From positions 1-6,137 of the forward strand of contig CALGLY010000187.1 of the NCBI GenBank assembly GCA_937959095.1: a DNA stretch of 6,137 bases, read 5' to 3'. Source of the stretch: an uncultured Saprospiraceae bacterium (GTDB lineage: Bacteria; Bacteroidota; Bacteroidia; Chitinophagales; Saprospiraceae). The notes below the pieces were generated by a model that saw only the letters and a list, made by a program, of their open reading frames with translations, was not told where the DNA came from and searched no databases. Both the position numbers and the translations under genes were made by a program. Below, piece by piece: positions 5,209 to 6,137 of the stretch (positions are counted from its first letter, which is position 1; each line of letters starts with the position of its first letter).

Positions 5209-5252
5209 CGTTCAAAAATAAATTTGCTTAATAGCAAGTGGCTTTCTGAACG
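5209..5252 (+). promoter_or_regulatory. Structured leader and possible internal promoter of rpsB
   Basis: TAAATTTG (5219-5226) is an exact -7 box and lies 49 bases before the rpsB ATG, although no good -33 element is seen. In a read-through transcript the same stretch can fold: CGTTCA (5209-5214) with TGAACG (5247-5252), AAA (5216-5218) with TTT (5243-5245), and an inner hairpin TTGCT/AGCAA with a TAAT loop (5224-5237). S2 represses its own mRNA through a leader in gamma-proteobacteria, so control by S2 is possible here. The promoter and the fold overlap and could be alternative readings. Confidence 0.45.
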
Positions 5253-5275
5253 AAACTATTTATATAAGCACTAAG

Positions 5276-6052
5276 ATGGCTAAACCTACATATAAAGAGT
5301 TATTGGATGCGGGTGCACATTTCGGACACCTAAAGAAGAAGTGGAATCCTAAGATGACACCTTACATCTTCATGGAGCGTAAGGGAATTCACATCATCGA
5401 CCTAAACCGTACCATCGAATCTATGGAGCGTGCTGCTAACGGACTAAGGCAAATCGCACGTTCAGGTAAGAAGGTCATGTTCGTAGCTACGAAGAAGCAA
5501 GCACGCCAGATTGTTTCAGAAGCAGCAAGAGAAGTGGGCATGCCTTACGTAACAGAACGTTGGTTGGGAGGTATGATGACTAACTTCTCTACGATTCGTC
5601 GTTCTGTGAAGAAGATGAACAATATCGACAAGATTCTAGCTGATGAGGGGGCTACAAGCATCACCAAGAAGGAGCGTCTTACCCTTACTCGTGAGCGTAA
5701 CAAGCTAGAAAAAGTACTTGGTGGTATCGCTAACCTAAACCGTCTTCCTGCTGCAATATTCATCGTGGATATTCACCACGAGCATATTGCAATAGCAGAA
5801 GCACACAAGTTGGGTATGCGTACCTTCGGTATGGTAGATACCAATTCTGATCCAAATCAAGTAGATTTTGCAATTCCTGCAAATGATGATGCTTCTCGCT
5901 CTATTGAGTTGATAGTGAAGTACATGATGGACGCAATTCGCGAAGGATTAGAGGAACGCAGAAAGAATAAAGATCAGCGCGAAAAGGATAAGAAGAAAGA
6001 GAATCCGCCAGCAGCACCAGCAGAAGAAGCTACAGCTGAAAAGGCAGAGTAG
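5276..6052 (+). CDS. rpsB: Small ribosomal subunit protein uS2
   Basis: A 258-residue protein of the 30S body, needed for binding of S1-type proteins and for initiation. Family blocks are all present: LLDAGAHFGHLKKKWNPKM (9-27), VTERWLGGMMTNFSTI (92-107), GMVDTNSDP (185-193) and IPANDDASRSI (200-210). Residues about 224-258 form a charged Lys/Glu tail followed by Pro, Ala and Glu, an extension often seen in this phylum. The ATG at 5276 gives the standard start MAKPTYKELLDAG and is preceded by A-rich sequence without a Shine-Dalgarno. It lies 129 bases after rpsI in the same direction; that spacer holds hairpins and a promoter candidate, so rpsB may be both co-transcribed and separately expressed. 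A hairpin covers its stop codon. Confidence 0.98.
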   Translation: MAKPTYKELLDAGAHFGHLKKKWNPKMTPYIFMERKGIHIIDLNRTIESMERAANGLRQIARSGKKVMFVATKKQARQIVSEAAREVGMPYVTERWLGGMMTNFSTIRRSVKKMNNIDKILADEGATSITKKERLTLTRERNKLEKVLGGIANLNRLPAAIFIVDIHHEHIAIAEAHKLGMRTFGMVDTNSDPNQVDFAIPANDDASRSIELIVKYMMDAIREGLEERRKNKDQREKDKKKENPPAAPAEEATAEKAE

Positions 6053-6073
6053 CCTACCTTTTAGGTAAGCTAC
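6049..6073 (+). promoter_or_regulatory. Hairpin on the rpsB stop codon
   Basis: GTAGC (6049-6053) pairs with GCTAC (6069-6073) and TACCT (6055-6059) with AGGTA (6063-6067), with one mismatch between the two stems and a TTT loop. The stop codon TAG (6050-6052) lies in the 5' arm. No T-tract follows, so it is more likely an intercistronic or mRNA-stabilising stem than a terminator. The rest of the window (6074-6137) is A/T-rich and shows no gene start. Confidence 0.5.
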
Positions 6074-6137
6074 ATATGAAAAAGTAGATATAGAAGCATT
6101 AATTGCTACTAAAAAGATAAATAGCTAATTTATAAGA

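Overview
The window looks like a piece of a Bacteroidota chromosome, class not resolved. Three things point there: protein sequences typical of the phylum (uL13, uS9, uS2, a DUF1573 lipoprotein, a DUF1015 protein), very A/T-rich spacers with no clear Shine-Dalgarno sequences, and several exact matches to the Bacteroidota -7 promoter box TAnnTTTG at sensible distances from gene starts. I see no mobile element, CRISPR array, tRNA or rRNA.

Left half, all on the minus strand, read from right to left: a small arsenate-reductase-like low-molecular-weight phosphatase (3384-3830); a DUF1573 lipoprotein (2583-3158) with a duplicated promoter block upstream and a good intrinsic terminator downstream; a CysM-type cysteine synthase (1577-2455) with its own promoter just after that terminator; a DUF1015 protein (416-1495) 81 bases behind cysM and possibly co-transcribed with it; and the 5' end of a secreted-protein gene cut by the window edge (1-134).

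Right half, on the plus strand: the ribosomal protein run rplM-rpsI-rpsB (uL13, uS9, uS2). It starts from a recognisable promoter with a roughly 95-base structured leader. A second structured spacer with a possible internal promoter precedes rpsB, and a hairpin sits on the rpsB stop codon. tsf often follows rpsB in bacteria and may lie just beyond the window, but it is not visible here. The two halves diverge from a 456-base A/T-rich region (3831-4286) that holds promoters for both directions.

Most genes are housekeeping. The points most worth a second look are the cysM-DUF1015 pairing (a possible O-phosphoserine route to cysteine, as hypothesis only), the phosphatase that lacks the usual second redox cysteine, a head-to-head array of 8-bp repeats that runs into that gene's stop codon, the duplicated promoter block before the DUF1573 gene, and the RNA structures predicted in the ribosomal protein leaders. 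I did not find a clear new multi-gene system.
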